A stretch of DNA of 55,721 nucleotides from Bacteroidota bacterium (GTDB taxonomy: Bacteria > Bacteroidota > Bacteroidia > Bacteroidales > VadinHA17), in contig QKGI01000050.1 in the NCBI GenBank assembly GCA_003250475.1, positions 1-55,721 on the forward strand, read 5' to 3'. The translations under genes and the position numbers were made by a program. Shown here in pieces: positions 33,543 to 40,948 of the stretch (its first letter is position 1; the number at the start of each line of letters is the position of its first letter). The notes beneath the pieces were generated by a model. The model saw nothing but the letters and a program-made list of their open reading frames with translations, did no database searches and was not told where the DNA came from.

Positions 33543-33550
33543 CAAATATA
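33543..33550 (-). promoter_or_regulatory. -7 box of the thiamine operon
   Basis: TATATTTG on the minus strand (TAnnTTTG) ends 9 bases before the riboswitch begins, placing the transcript start right at the aptamer. Confidence 0.6.
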
Positions 33551-33572
33551 CAACAGATAAACATAAAAAGCC

Positions 33573-33600
33573 AGATTTCATAACCGGAGCCATGAAATCT
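33573..33600. promoter_or_regulatory. perfect 9-bp inverted repeat between divergent promoters
   Basis: AGATTTCAT (33573-33581) and ATGAAATCT (33592-33600) with a 10-bp spacer. It lies between the -7 box of the thiamine operon and that of the DUF3052-like gene, where a regulator could affect both. No U-tract follows on either strand. Confidence 0.45.
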
Positions 33601-33610
33601 CTCTAATTTG

Positions 33611-33618
33611 TATCTTTG
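33611..33618 (+). promoter_or_regulatory. candidate -7 box of the DUF3052-like gene
   Basis: TATCTTTG (TAnnTTTG), 21 nt before the start at 33640. Confidence 0.5.
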
Positions 33619-33639
33619 TCCCAGGGAAGAATAAACAAA

Positions 33640-34047
33640 ATGGATGACATACTGAAAAAGCTTAGATACGGCGAACAGGAGAGGATAGCTGTCCTCAATG
33701 CTCCCGTTGAGTTCAGGGAGAGGATAGCCGGCCTGTTGCCTGATGTACAGATTGACACGGAGATCAATGCCCGCTTTCTATATGACTTCATGATCGCCTT
33801 CACCCCTGTCCTGACCGATGTCGAGAGGCTTGGGCCGGCTTGCATACATAACCTGAGCAACGACGGCAAACTGTGGATGGCATACCCTAAGGGCAAATCA
33901 CGCAGGTATACTTCCGATATAAGCCGTGACAGGGGCTGGCAGACTGTGGAAGAGACAGGCTTCAGGCGCGTCAGCCAGGTAGCCATCGACACAGACTGGT
34001 CAGCACTGCGTTTCAGGAACGCCAGGTATGTAAAATCAGGGAAATAA
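33640..34047 (+). CDS. small cytoplasmic protein, DUF3052-like
   Basis: 135 residues from the ATG at 33640; an upstream TTG lies inside the promoter box and is rejected. No signal peptide or TM segment. The central part reads LWMAYPKGKSRRYTSDISRDRGW, split by two short loops. This is reminiscent of the DUF3052 family pattern 'lWvayPK..s...tdltRd.GW', with an aromatic/proline core and an Arg-Asp pair. The match is from memory and moderate only. The gene is followed after 8 nt by the GH29 fucosidase lipoprotein gene, but a functional link is not evident. Confidence 0.7.
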   Translation: MDDILKKLRYGEQERIAVLNAPVEFRERIAGLLPDVQIDTEINARFLYDFMIAFTPVLTDVERLGPACIHNLSNDGKLWMAYPKGKSRRYTSDISRDRGWQTVEETGFRRVSQVAIDTDWSALRFRNARYVKSGK

Positions 34048-34055
34048 TCGTCCGG

Positions 34056-35540
34056 ATGAAGAAGTTGCTTCTGATGGTAATTTTTGCTTTGCTGCTGATA
34101 TCATGTGGCAGGCATAAGGAGACGGAGTTCTTCGCCGGCAGTGTCAGGTTCCCGGTACAGCCTAACCTTGGGGTGAAGGAGGCAATGGCAGCCAGGGTTG
34201 TGCCTCACCCCCGCCAGCTTGAATGGCAGAATCTTGAGATGACTGCCTTCATCCATTTCTCAATAAATACTTTTACAGATCAGGAATGGGGTAACGGGAA
34301 AGAATCACCGGAAATTTTCAATCCCACCTCCCTGGATGCTGAACAGTGGGTGAAAGTACTCTCCGATGCAGGAATGAAGATGGTCATCATCACTGCCAAG
34401 CATCATGACGGATTTTGCCTCTGGCCGACAAAAACGACAACCCATTCGGTTGCATCCAGCCCATGGAAGAACGGTGGCGGTGATGTGATCAGGGAACTGA
34501 AGGATGCGTGTGACAAATACGGGATGCGGTTCGGTGTCTATCTCTCGCCATGGGACCGTAATGCAGAGTGTTATGGTGACTCAGCCTCCTATAACAGTTT
34601 TTTTATGGAGCAGCTGACTGAACTGCTGACATGGTACGGGGAGGTGGATGAGGTATGGTTTGACGGAGCCAACGGCGAAGGGCCCAATGGCCGCCGGCAG
34701 GTTTATGACTGGCAGTCTTATTATGACCTCATCAGGAGACTGCAGCCGGAGGCTGTCACTGCCATTATGGGTGAAGATGTGAGATGGGTCGGAACAGAGA
34801 CCGGGTATGGCCGCGAGACAGAATGGAGTGTGACAGTACTTGCCCCGGGGGGTACACCGGACAGCCGTGCCATAAATGACTCACTGGGATTAAGCCCGAT
34901 GTCCGAGGACCTGGGCAGCAGCAGCCTGCTGCGGAAAGCCGGCGCCGTATACTGGTATCCTGCGGAGGTGGACGTATCGATACGCCCCGGATGGTTCTGG
35001 CACGCAGACGAGGATAGTCTTGTCAAGAGCGTGGATCAGCTGGCAGAAATCTATCTTAGCTCGGTGGGACGTAACGCCGTGCTGCTCCTTAACGTGCCGC
35101 CTGACAGCCGGGGGCTTATCACCGATAATGACATAAACAGCCTGACAGGCCTGAAAAAGTGGATAGACGACCTATATGACAATGACCTGCTCAACGGTGC
35201 AAGGCCTTATGGCACAACTGCATTCGCTGCCATCGACGGAGATAACAGTACCTCATGGAGTCCTCAGCAAAACAGGGTAGCCTCATTTGTTCCTGCCATA
35301 GCAGCTACCTTTAACGTTGCCATGCTCCAGGAAGATATCAGCAAAGGCCAGAGAGTAGAGAAATTCGTTATTGAAGCTCTGTCAGAATCACGCTGGGATA
35401 CCATAGCTGCCGGCACCACCATAGGGTACAAAAGACTGTTAAGGTTTCCCGAGGTCAGGGCTGACGAAATAAGACTCACAATAGTCTCTGCCAGAGCTAC
35501 TCCGCATATCAGCACATTTGCACTGTATCATGCCGAATAA
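34056..35540 (+). CDS. alpha-L-fucosidase, GH29 family, lipoprotein
   Basis: 494 residues with a lipoprotein signal MKKLLLMVIFALLLISC (Cys17). The GH29 catalytic barrel (about 50-360) has FIHFSINTFTDQEWG, VIITAKHHDGFCLWPT, FGVYLSPWDRN and EVWFDGANGEG. In the last of these, Asp203 is at the nucleophile position of GH29. A C-terminal beta domain (about 380-494) resembles a discoidin-like carbohydrate-binding module. It removes fucose from glycans outside the cytoplasm, probably at the cell surface. No SusC/SusD pair is near, so it is not part of a typical polysaccharide utilisation locus. The general acid residue was not identified. Confidence 0.92.
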   Translation: MKKLLLMVIFALLLISCGRHKETEFFAGSVRFPVQPNLGVKEAMAARVVPHPRQLEWQNLEMTAFIHFSINTFTDQEWGNGKESPEIFNPTSLDAEQWVKVLSDAGMKMVIITAKHHDGFCLWPTKTTTHSVASSPWKNGGGDVIRELKDACDKYGMRFGVYLSPWDRNAECYGDSASYNSFFMEQLTELLTWYGEVDEVWFDGANGEGPNGRRQVYDWQSYYDLIRRLQPEAVTAIMGEDVRWVGTETGYGRETEWSVTVLAPGGTPDSRAINDSLGLSPMSEDLGSSSLLRKAGAVYWYPAEVDVSIRPGWFWHADEDSLVKSVDQLAEIYLSSVGRNAVLLLNVPPDSRGLITDNDINSLTGLKKWIDDLYDNDLLNGARPYGTTAFAAIDGDNSTSWSPQQNRVASFVPAIAATFNVAMLQEDISKGQRVEKFVIEALSESRWDTIAAGTTIGYKRLLRFPEVRADEIRLTIVSARATPHISTFALYHAE

Positions 35541-35589
35541 TTGGTACGGTTATTGTATCTGACTCTTAGCAATAAATACCATCAGAGTC

Positions 35590-36156
35590 ATGAAACGATC
35601 AATTATATCAGCCATGTTAGTGCTGCTGACGTTGGCAGCGATGGCACAGACAAAGGTTCCGCTCACCAGGGAGGAGAAAAAGGTCATGAGAGCGGAAAAA
35701 AAGAAACAGACAGAAGCTATGCTTTCACAGGTCACGGCCGATGCACTCCGTTCGGGATGCTTCGTGCTCAAGGCAGACCAGGTAAGGGGACGTGTAGGAT
35801 ATACAATAAATGTAAACCCCACAATTAATTTCGTTGCAGTGGAAGGGCAGGACGCCTATGTCCAGCTTGCCTCCTCATCCGGAATAGGCTTTAACGGCCT
35901 CGGCGGTGTCACCCTGCACGGCAGGATAACATCCCTGGACATTGACCAGGCAAACAAGCATGGAGCATATAACATAATTATGAATACTGTTGGCCCGGGA
36001 GGATCACTTACTATCTTCATGAATGTCAGTAAAACGGGCGAGATGGCTTCCGCCACTGTCCGAACCAACTGGGGTAACAGCGTTGACATGAATGGCGTAC
36101 TCGTTCCCTGGACGGGCACCGGTGCCAAAATATTCAAAGGCAAAGAGACTTTTTAA
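35590..36156 (+). CDS. DUF4251 family secreted protein
   Basis: 188 residues with a signal peptide ending LAAMAQ. A charged spacer (LTREEKKVMRAEKKKQTEAML, split over the helix at about 25-46) comes next. The DUF4251 beta domain (about 50-188) has NFVAVEGQDAYVQLAS, GGVTLHGRITS and SLTIFMNVSKTGEMASATV. The family is restricted to Bacteroidota and has unknown function; location is periplasm or outer membrane. It follows the fucosidase gene by 49 nt and precedes a small lipoprotein gene by 30 nt on the same strand, so the three may share a transcript. Confidence 0.85.
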   Translation: MKRSIISAMLVLLTLAAMAQTKVPLTREEKKVMRAEKKKQTEAMLSQVTADALRSGCFVLKADQVRGRVGYTINVNPTINFVAVEGQDAYVQLASSSGIGFNGLGGVTLHGRITSLDIDQANKHGAYNIIMNTVGPGGSLTIFMNVSKTGEMASATVRTNWGNSVDMNGVLVPWTGTGAKIFKGKETF

Positions 36157-36186
36157 CAAACAAATACTTAATAACTGATTACATTT

Positions 36187-36612
36187 ATGAAAACTCTGAA
36201 ACTGCTGCTGTTGCTTATGATTTTTATACTTCCGGCATGCAAACTTGACCCGCCATATATGAAGTACGATAATGTGGTGATCTCTATAGACGAACTAACG
36301 GTTCCGGAGACGGGCTCGGTAAACGTGCCTCTGAATATATATGCAAACGCCACAGTATATAATAGTTGCTGGTCCGATATCAGTTTCGTATTTAAACAGG
36401 ATAGTGAGAGTGAAAGTGGCCTGGAATATTTCCTCTACGCAACCGCAGACTTCGAGTCTTTTGGACAATGTCCCGAACTGACAGTAGCAGGAGATACATT
36501 GATAACCCTGACACCTGAAACAGCAGGTGATTATATTATTACTGTCTGGACGAGTTCATCGACATATGAGAGGGATACGATTGTGGTGGGCAGTGAGATA
36601 CCTATAGAGTAA
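36187..36612 (+). CDS. hypothetical small lipoprotein
   Basis: 141 residues with a lipoprotein signal MKTLKLLLLLMIFILPAC (Cys18). The mature chain is beta-rich and acidic: DELTVPETGSVNVPL, then TLTPETAGDYIITVW, which looks like one Ig-like sandwich. No family recognised. The stop at 36612 is only one base from the stop of the UPF0316 gene on the other strand, so the two transcripts converge with no room for a terminator between them. Confidence 0.75.
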   Translation: MKTLKLLLLLMIFILPACKLDPPYMKYDNVVISIDELTVPETGSVNVPLNIYANATVYNSCWSDISFVFKQDSESESGLEYFLYATADFESFGQCPELTVAGDTLITLTPETAGDYIITVWTSSSTYERDTIVVGSEIPIE

Positions 36613-36613
36613 C

Positions 36614-37204
36614 CTATTTGGCGTTGCGTCTCAGTGTATTGGCAAGCCAGTGACGCTGACGCTCCTCCTCAAAGCGGTGAAATATCTCCTTGTTGACATA
36701 TTTGATTGACTCCACAGTATAGAAAGCACGGGGATTGAATACATTGATCTCGTCAAGAACCTCCTGGATCATGCTTCTCCGCGCAATGATATAAATTACC
36801 GCAACCTCACCTTCAATACCCTGTGCCCTGACAGCGGTAACTCCATATCCTTTGCTCCTGAGAGTTTCAATAAGCTGCGTGGCATCCTTGCGGGTAATGA
36901 CCCGGATCATCTCATGTCCGATGGCCAGCTTCTCTTCAAGCAATATACCAATATAGGTGCCGGTTGCAAACCCTGCTGCATAGGCAAGATAACAGACCCA
37001 GTTATCCAGGTTCTGCATAATCCGGCTTATCGCCAGCAACCAGATAAGGATTTCGAAAAAGCCAAATATGGGTGCCATTTTCTTTATCCCCTTGGTTGTA
37101 AAAATGATCCTGAGTGTACCGAGCGATACATCCATTATCCTCGCAAAAAAAATAAACAGAGGCAGAAGGAGATATGTAACCAGGTCTGAATTAATGAATT
37201 CCAT
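36614..37204 (-). CDS. UPF0316/DUF5698-DUF2179 membrane protein
   Basis: 196 residues from the ATG at 37204 (MEFINSDLVTYLLLP), which fits the family start; another ATG at 37219 is possible. Three membrane helices carry FFARIMDVSLGTLRIIF and FFEILIWLLAIS, then a C-terminal cytoplasmic DUF2179-like domain (about 95-170) with VITRKDATQLIETLRSKGYGVTAV. In related families DUF2179 binds a small ligand to control the membrane part; the activity of UPF0316 proteins is not known. The gene is divergent from the capA-like gene, with 61 nt between the starts. Confidence 0.88.
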   Translation of the reverse strand: MEFINSDLVTYLLLPLFIFFARIMDVSLGTLRIIFTTKGIKKMAPIFGFFEILIWLLAISRIMQNLDNWVCYLAYAAGFATGTYIGILLEEKLAIGHEMIRVITRKDATQLIETLRSKGYGVTAVRAQGIEGEVAVIYIIARRSMIQEVLDEINVFNPRAFYTVESIKYVNKEIFHRFEEERQRHWLANTLRRNAK

Positions 37205-37242
37205 GATATGAATAAACATTTCTGAACTTGTAAAGTTATGAC

Positions 37243-37250
37243 TATTTTTG
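37243..37250 (+). promoter_or_regulatory. candidate -7 box of the capA-like gene
   Basis: TATTTTTG (TAnnTTTG), 15 nt before the start at 37266, with TCTG 18 nt upstream as a possible weak -33 element. Confidence 0.5.
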
Positions 37251-37265
37251 ACAAAGAATACCCAA

Positions 37266-38405
37266 ATGGAAAGCCTTGTGAAATCCTTTAGAATCATTAC
37301 ACTGCTGGCGTTGTTTCTGACTCCTTTTATGACTTTGGCCCAGGACCGGAACCACGTTATGACGCTTCTTTTTGCAGGAGATATTATGGGGCATGATGCC
37401 CAGATTGAGGCTGCCCGTGACGATTCGACCGGAGCATACAGTTATGACAGTGTTTTCAGGTATATCTCACCTCTTGTTGCATGCGCTGATATTGCTATCG
37501 GTAACCTTGAGGTCACCCTCGGAGGGGCTCCCTACAAAGGATATCCGGCCTTCAGTTCACCTGACGCCCTGGCGGAGGCCTGCCGTAATGCGGGATTTGA
37601 CATTCTTGTCACTGCAAACAATCATGCTGCTGACAGAGGTTCCCGTGGAATAGCCAGAACAATCAGGGTTCTTGACAGTCTTGGCATAAAACATACGGGA
37701 ACCTGGACTGACAGTCTGGCAAGGGACACGCTGTCTCCGCTGATAATTGATCATGACAGTATCAGTATCGCATTGCTGAGCTATACCTACGGTACCAACG
37801 GCATCGTTGTAAAGCCGCCGGCGATAGTCTCCTATATAGATACAGTGATAGCTGCCGACGATATCAGAAAGGCTGCCGTGGCCGATAAGAAGATTGTGTT
37901 CATACACTGGGGGACGGAGTATGACTCCCTCCCCTCGCGGCAACAGAAGAGGACAGCTGAAGCGCTACTGAGGAGCGGCGCAGATATTATTATCGGCTCC
38001 CATCCTCATGTCCTGCAACCCATGATAGCAGAGAGCGATTCCTCAGGCATTAGATATCCGGTGATCTGGTCAATGGGCAACTTCGTCTCAAACCAGCGCA
38101 CCAGGAGAAGAGACGGCGGAGCAATGATCCGTCTTGACCTCACCATGAGAGGTGACTCAACCGTCATCTCCAATGCCGGATATGTTCTTACATGGGTCTA
38201 TACCCCGACAGAAGAAGGTAAACGCAGGTTCTTTGTCCTGCCCTGTGCGGAATTCGAGAACCGTCCGGAATTCTTCCAGTCATCATCCCACTATGACAAT
38301 ATGAAAGTCTTCATCAGGGATGCACGGAGACTGCTTGACAGTCTCAATACCGGACTTAGTGAGATGACATGTGCCGAAGGTGAGTGGATAAAAGTTACCA
38401 GGTAA
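37266..38405 (+). CDS. CapA family metallophosphatase-fold protein
   Basis: 379 residues from the ATG at 37266; the earlier TTG at 37248 lies in the promoter box. The signal peptide ends MTLAQ. The PGA_cap (CapA) domain covers about 30-300: LLFAGDIMGHD, IAIGNLEVTLGG, VTANNHAADRG, VFIHWGTEYD and IIIGSHPHVLQP, the metal-binding motif series of the metallophosphatase fold. Named after poly-gamma-glutamate capsule synthesis, the family is broad and exported members often act on cell-surface polymers. No capB or capC gene is present here, so a capsule role is not supported. Single gene with its own promoter. Confidence 0.9.
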   Translation: MESLVKSFRIITLLALFLTPFMTLAQDRNHVMTLLFAGDIMGHDAQIEAARDDSTGAYSYDSVFRYISPLVACADIAIGNLEVTLGGAPYKGYPAFSSPDALAEACRNAGFDILVTANNHAADRGSRGIARTIRVLDSLGIKHTGTWTDSLARDTLSPLIIDHDSISIALLSYTYGTNGIVVKPPAIVSYIDTVIAADDIRKAAVADKKIVFIHWGTEYDSLPSRQQKRTAEALLRSGADIIIGSHPHVLQPMIAESDSSGIRYPVIWSMGNFVSNQRTRRRDGGAMIRLDLTMRGDSTVISNAGYVLTWVYTPTEEGKRRFFVLPCAEFENRPEFFQSSSHYDNMKVFIRDARRLLDSLNTGLSEMTCAEGEWIKVTR

Positions 38406-38423
38406 AAAGTATCTCTAAATTAG

Positions 38424-38431
38424 TATATTTG
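38424..38431 (+). promoter_or_regulatory. candidate -7 box of the UreH-like transporter gene
   Basis: TATATTTG (TAnnTTTG), 18 nt before the start at 38450 and 19 nt after the capA-like stop. Confidence 0.55.
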
Positions 38432-38449
38432 CAGAGTTTTTAGCTACAG

Positions 38450-39160
38450 ATGGAAGGATCAACACTATTACTTGCCGGTACGGCAGTCACAATCGGGTTT
38501 ATTCATACACTCGTTGGGCCGGACCATTATCTTCCCTTCATTGTCATGGGAGAAGCACGTGGCTGGACCATCAGGAGGACGATGCTCATTACCTTCCTGT
38601 GCGGACTGGGACATGTGCTTAGTTCCGTCGTCGTCGGGTTCATAGGAATAGCTGCCGGGCTGTCACTCTCCAGGCTGGAGTTCTTTGAATCTTTCAGGGG
38701 AAACATTGCAGCATGGCTGCTCATTGCTTTCGGCTTAATCTATATGCTTATAAGCCTGCGGGCCCTTTACCGCAGGAAAAAGCACGCCCATCCGCACCAT
38801 CACCATGACGGGACCGCTCACGAACACGAGCATGACCACTTCAGTGGTCATTCACATGTCCACATATCCGACAGGAAGAACATGACACCCTGGATACTCT
38901 TCCTGGTCTTCGTGCTCGGTCCGTGCGAACCCCTGATCCCTCTTGTCATGTATCCGGCTGCCAGCAATAATATCAGCGGGGTGATTCTCGTTTCAATGCT
39001 CTTTTCCGTTGTCACAATAGCAACCATGATGACGATAGTGCTGGCTTTCAGACTGGGACTGAGCCGGATAAACCTCAAACCAGTGGAACGGTATGTCAAT
39101 GTCATAGCAGGCGCAACCATAGCAGTGTCAGGACTTGCCATACAGTTTCTTGGTCTCTGA
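38450..39160 (+). CDS. UreH/NicO-like membrane metal transporter with His-rich loop
   Basis: 236 residues with six hydrophobic segments. The first half has GFIHTLVGPDHYLPFIV, the HxxxxxDH-type signature of NiCoT/UreH-like nickel-cobalt transporters, and LCGLGHVLSSVVVG. A cytoplasmic or periplasmic loop (about 108-140) is packed with His and Asp (AHPHHHHDG, HEHEHDHFSGHSHVH), typical of metal-buffering loops. The second half has VLGPCEPLIPLVMYP, where a Cys-Pro pair replaces the usual second metal motif. It most likely moves nickel, cobalt or another divalent metal. Direction is unknown, and there are no urease or hydrogenase genes nearby. Confidence 0.82.
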   Translation: MEGSTLLLAGTAVTIGFIHTLVGPDHYLPFIVMGEARGWTIRRTMLITFLCGLGHVLSSVVVGFIGIAAGLSLSRLEFFESFRGNIAAWLLIAFGLIYMLISLRALYRRKKHAHPHHHHDGTAHEHEHDHFSGHSHVHISDRKNMTPWILFLVFVLGPCEPLIPLVMYPAASNNISGVILVSMLFSVVTIATMMTIVLAFRLGLSRINLKPVERYVNVIAGATIAVSGLAIQFLGL

Positions 39161-39176
39161 GATCATTTAGTATAAT

Positions 39177-39184
39177 TAGCTTTG
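39177..39184 (+). promoter_or_regulatory. candidate -7 box of the DUF4290 gene
   Basis: TAGCTTTG (TAnnTTTG), 15 nt before the start at 39200. Confidence 0.5.
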
Positions 39185-39199
39185 ACCAATATTAATCAC

Positions 39200-39862
39200 A
39201 TGAGTTTCGATTACAATACACAGAGAAAAAGAATGTCCCTGCCGGAATATGGAAGGAACGTTCAGAAAATGATAGAACACGTTAAGACCATTAAAGATCC
39301 GGAAGAGAGGAATCAGGCTGCCCGGACAATCATACAGATAATGGGTAACCTCAATCCGAACCTCAGGGAGGTGACAGATTTCAGACATAAGTTATGGGAT
39401 CATATTATGATAATTGCCGATTTTGACCTTGAGGTTGACTCGCCATACCCTGCCCCTGACCGGAAGAAGCTTGATGCAAAACCAAACAAGGTGCCCTATC
39501 ATAACGGCGATATCAGGTTTGCTCACTACGGCCATATAGTACCTGCACTGATAGAGGCTGCCTCTGCGATGGAGGACGGGGAGGAGAAAGACTATCTCAC
39601 CTCGCTTATCCTCAATCAGATGAAGAAAGATTACCTCACATGGAACAAGAGCCAGGTTGCCGATGAAATCATCATCCGTGACCTCACCGAGATATCAGGT
39701 AACAGGCTTAAAGTACCTGAGAACTTTAAAATGCCTGATGTGAAAGAACTTATGGCACAGCCAAAGAACAAGACCCAGGGTAGATATCAGGGAAGACAAC
39801 AGGATAAGTACCAGGGCAGATCAGGCAAGCAGAATAAGAAGAAGCATAAAAACGGGTATTAA
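39200..39862 (+). CDS. DUF4290 family protein with basic Gln/Gly/Lys-rich tail
   Basis: 220 residues from the ATG at 39200; the ORF could begin at a TTG at 39182 inside the promoter box. The globular part (about 1-180) has FDYNTQRKRMSLPEYGRNVQ, HKLWDHIMIIADFDLEVD, YPAPDRKKLDAKPNKVPYH and MKKDYLTWNKSQVADE, a pattern shared by Bacteroidota DUF4290 proteins of unknown function. The last about 35 residues are low-complexity (repeated QGR/KYQGR units ending in Lys-rich sequence), suggesting nucleic-acid or ribosome contact. No signal or TM, so cytosolic. The RidA gene follows after 18 nt, probably on the same transcript. Confidence 0.85.
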   Translation: MSFDYNTQRKRMSLPEYGRNVQKMIEHVKTIKDPEERNQAARTIIQIMGNLNPNLREVTDFRHKLWDHIMIIADFDLEVDSPYPAPDRKKLDAKPNKVPYHNGDIRFAHYGHIVPALIEAASAMEDGEEKDYLTSLILNQMKKDYLTWNKSQVADEIIIRDLTEISGNRLKVPENFKMPDVKELMAQPKNKTQGRYQGRQQDKYQGRSGKQNKKKHKNGY

Positions 39863-39880
39863 ATCTTAAAGAACACGACC

Positions 39881-40264
39881 ATGAGTATCACAAATATAAC
39901 CACCTATGACGCTCCCCTGCCGGGAGGACACTATTCACAGGCAGTTGTTTCAGGTAATGTGATATTTGTCTCGGGCCAGCTACCGGTTGTACCCCTGACC
40001 GGTGACAATCTTGCCGGTGACATCAGTGAACAAACCCTGCAGGCCCTGAAGAACCTCCTTAGCATAGTAAAGGCTGCCGGAGGTGATATTTCAACCATCG
40101 CGCGTACAACCATCTATACAACCGATGTTAAATACTGGGAAGAGGTCAACAGGGTCTATGCTGACTTCTTCGGTTCATTGCAGCCAGCCAGGTCAATTAT
40201 TACGGTGGCAGGACTTCACCGGGGGTGCCTGGTAGAGATTGAAGCCGTTGCATTCACACTTTAG
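39881..40264 (+). CDS. RidA family protein (enamine/imine deaminase)
   Basis: 127 residues, the family's usual length. Landmarks are PLPGGHYSQAVVSGNVIFVSGQ (split over strands 1-2), the middle DISEQTLQALKNLLSIVKAAG, then RTTIYTTDVKYWEEVNRVYADFF and the closing PARSIITVAG..GCLVEIEAVAF. The Arg of PARS and the Glu of VEIEA form the carboxylate-binding and catalytic site in characterised RidA. It hydrolyses reactive enamines produced by PLP enzymes, protecting them. Encoded 18 nt after the DUF4290 gene. Confidence 0.94.
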   Translation: MSITNITTYDAPLPGGHYSQAVVSGNVIFVSGQLPVVPLTGDNLAGDISEQTLQALKNLLSIVKAAGGDISTIARTTIYTTDVKYWEEVNRVYADFFGSLQPARSIITVAGLHRGCLVEIEAVAFTL

Positions 40265-40335
40265 TTTGCCACTTTGTCATGTTTGCAGGTATGGCCGGCA
40301 TTTTGTTATAGGGCCATTAGTAAAGTATTTTTATC

Positions 40336-40926
40336 ATGGTAAAAAAGAAAAGTCACGAAGAGAGGCATAATGAACCCGTGCCCGAACAGGAAATAAAAAC
40401 AGAACAGGCTGATATTGAAAATGTGGCATTCGGCGAGATAAGTCCCGAAGAAGAACAGGAAGCCGACTCCGGAAGCCAGGCAGAGGAAGAACTGCTGGTG
40501 AAGCTGACAGAAATGCAGGACAGATACCTGCGCCTCTCAGCTGAATTTGACAATTACAGGAAGAGGACTTTGCGGGAGAAGATTGAGCTTGCCCAGTCAG
40601 GCGGTGAAGGAGTGATAATAAAACTACTGCCAATAATTGACGACTTTGACAGGGCTATGGACTCCATGCGCATCACGGACGACTGTAATGCCGTAAAAGC
40701 AGGCCTGGAGCTGATCTACAACAAGATAAACGAATTCCTGAAGCAAAACGACGTAAAGGAGATAGCAGCAGTGAACGAAATTTTCAACAGTGACCTTCAT
40801 GAAGCTGTCACCAGTATTGCAGTCGGTAATGAGGCTCAGAAAGGTAAAGTAATTGAAGTTACCCAGAAGGGATATACGCTCAAAGATAAAGTGATCCGCT
40901 ACCCCAAGGTGGTAGTGGGGGAATAA
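40336..40926 (+). CDS. grpE: GrpE nucleotide exchange factor
   Basis: 196 residues. An acidic disordered N-terminus rich in Glu (1-60) leads into the long dimerising coiled coil (about 60-110, LTEMQDRYLRLSAEFDNYRKR). The GrpE helix bundle and beta wing follow, with LLPIIDDFDRAM, FNSDLHEAVTS and GYTLKDKVIRYPKVVVG, the standard family ending. It releases ADP from DnaK and so drives the chaperone cycle with DnaJ, whose gene follows after 22 nt. dnaK itself is not in the window. Confidence 0.96.
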   Translation: MVKKKSHEERHNEPVPEQEIKTEQADIENVAFGEISPEEEQEADSGSQAEEELLVKLTEMQDRYLRLSAEFDNYRKRTLREKIELAQSGGEGVIIKLLPIIDDFDRAMDSMRITDDCNAVKAGLELIYNKINEFLKQNDVKEIAAVNEIFNSDLHEAVTSIAVGNEAQKGKVIEVTQKGYTLKDKVIRYPKVVVGE

Positions 40927-40948
40927 AAGAAAGCTTCTGCACTGAAAG

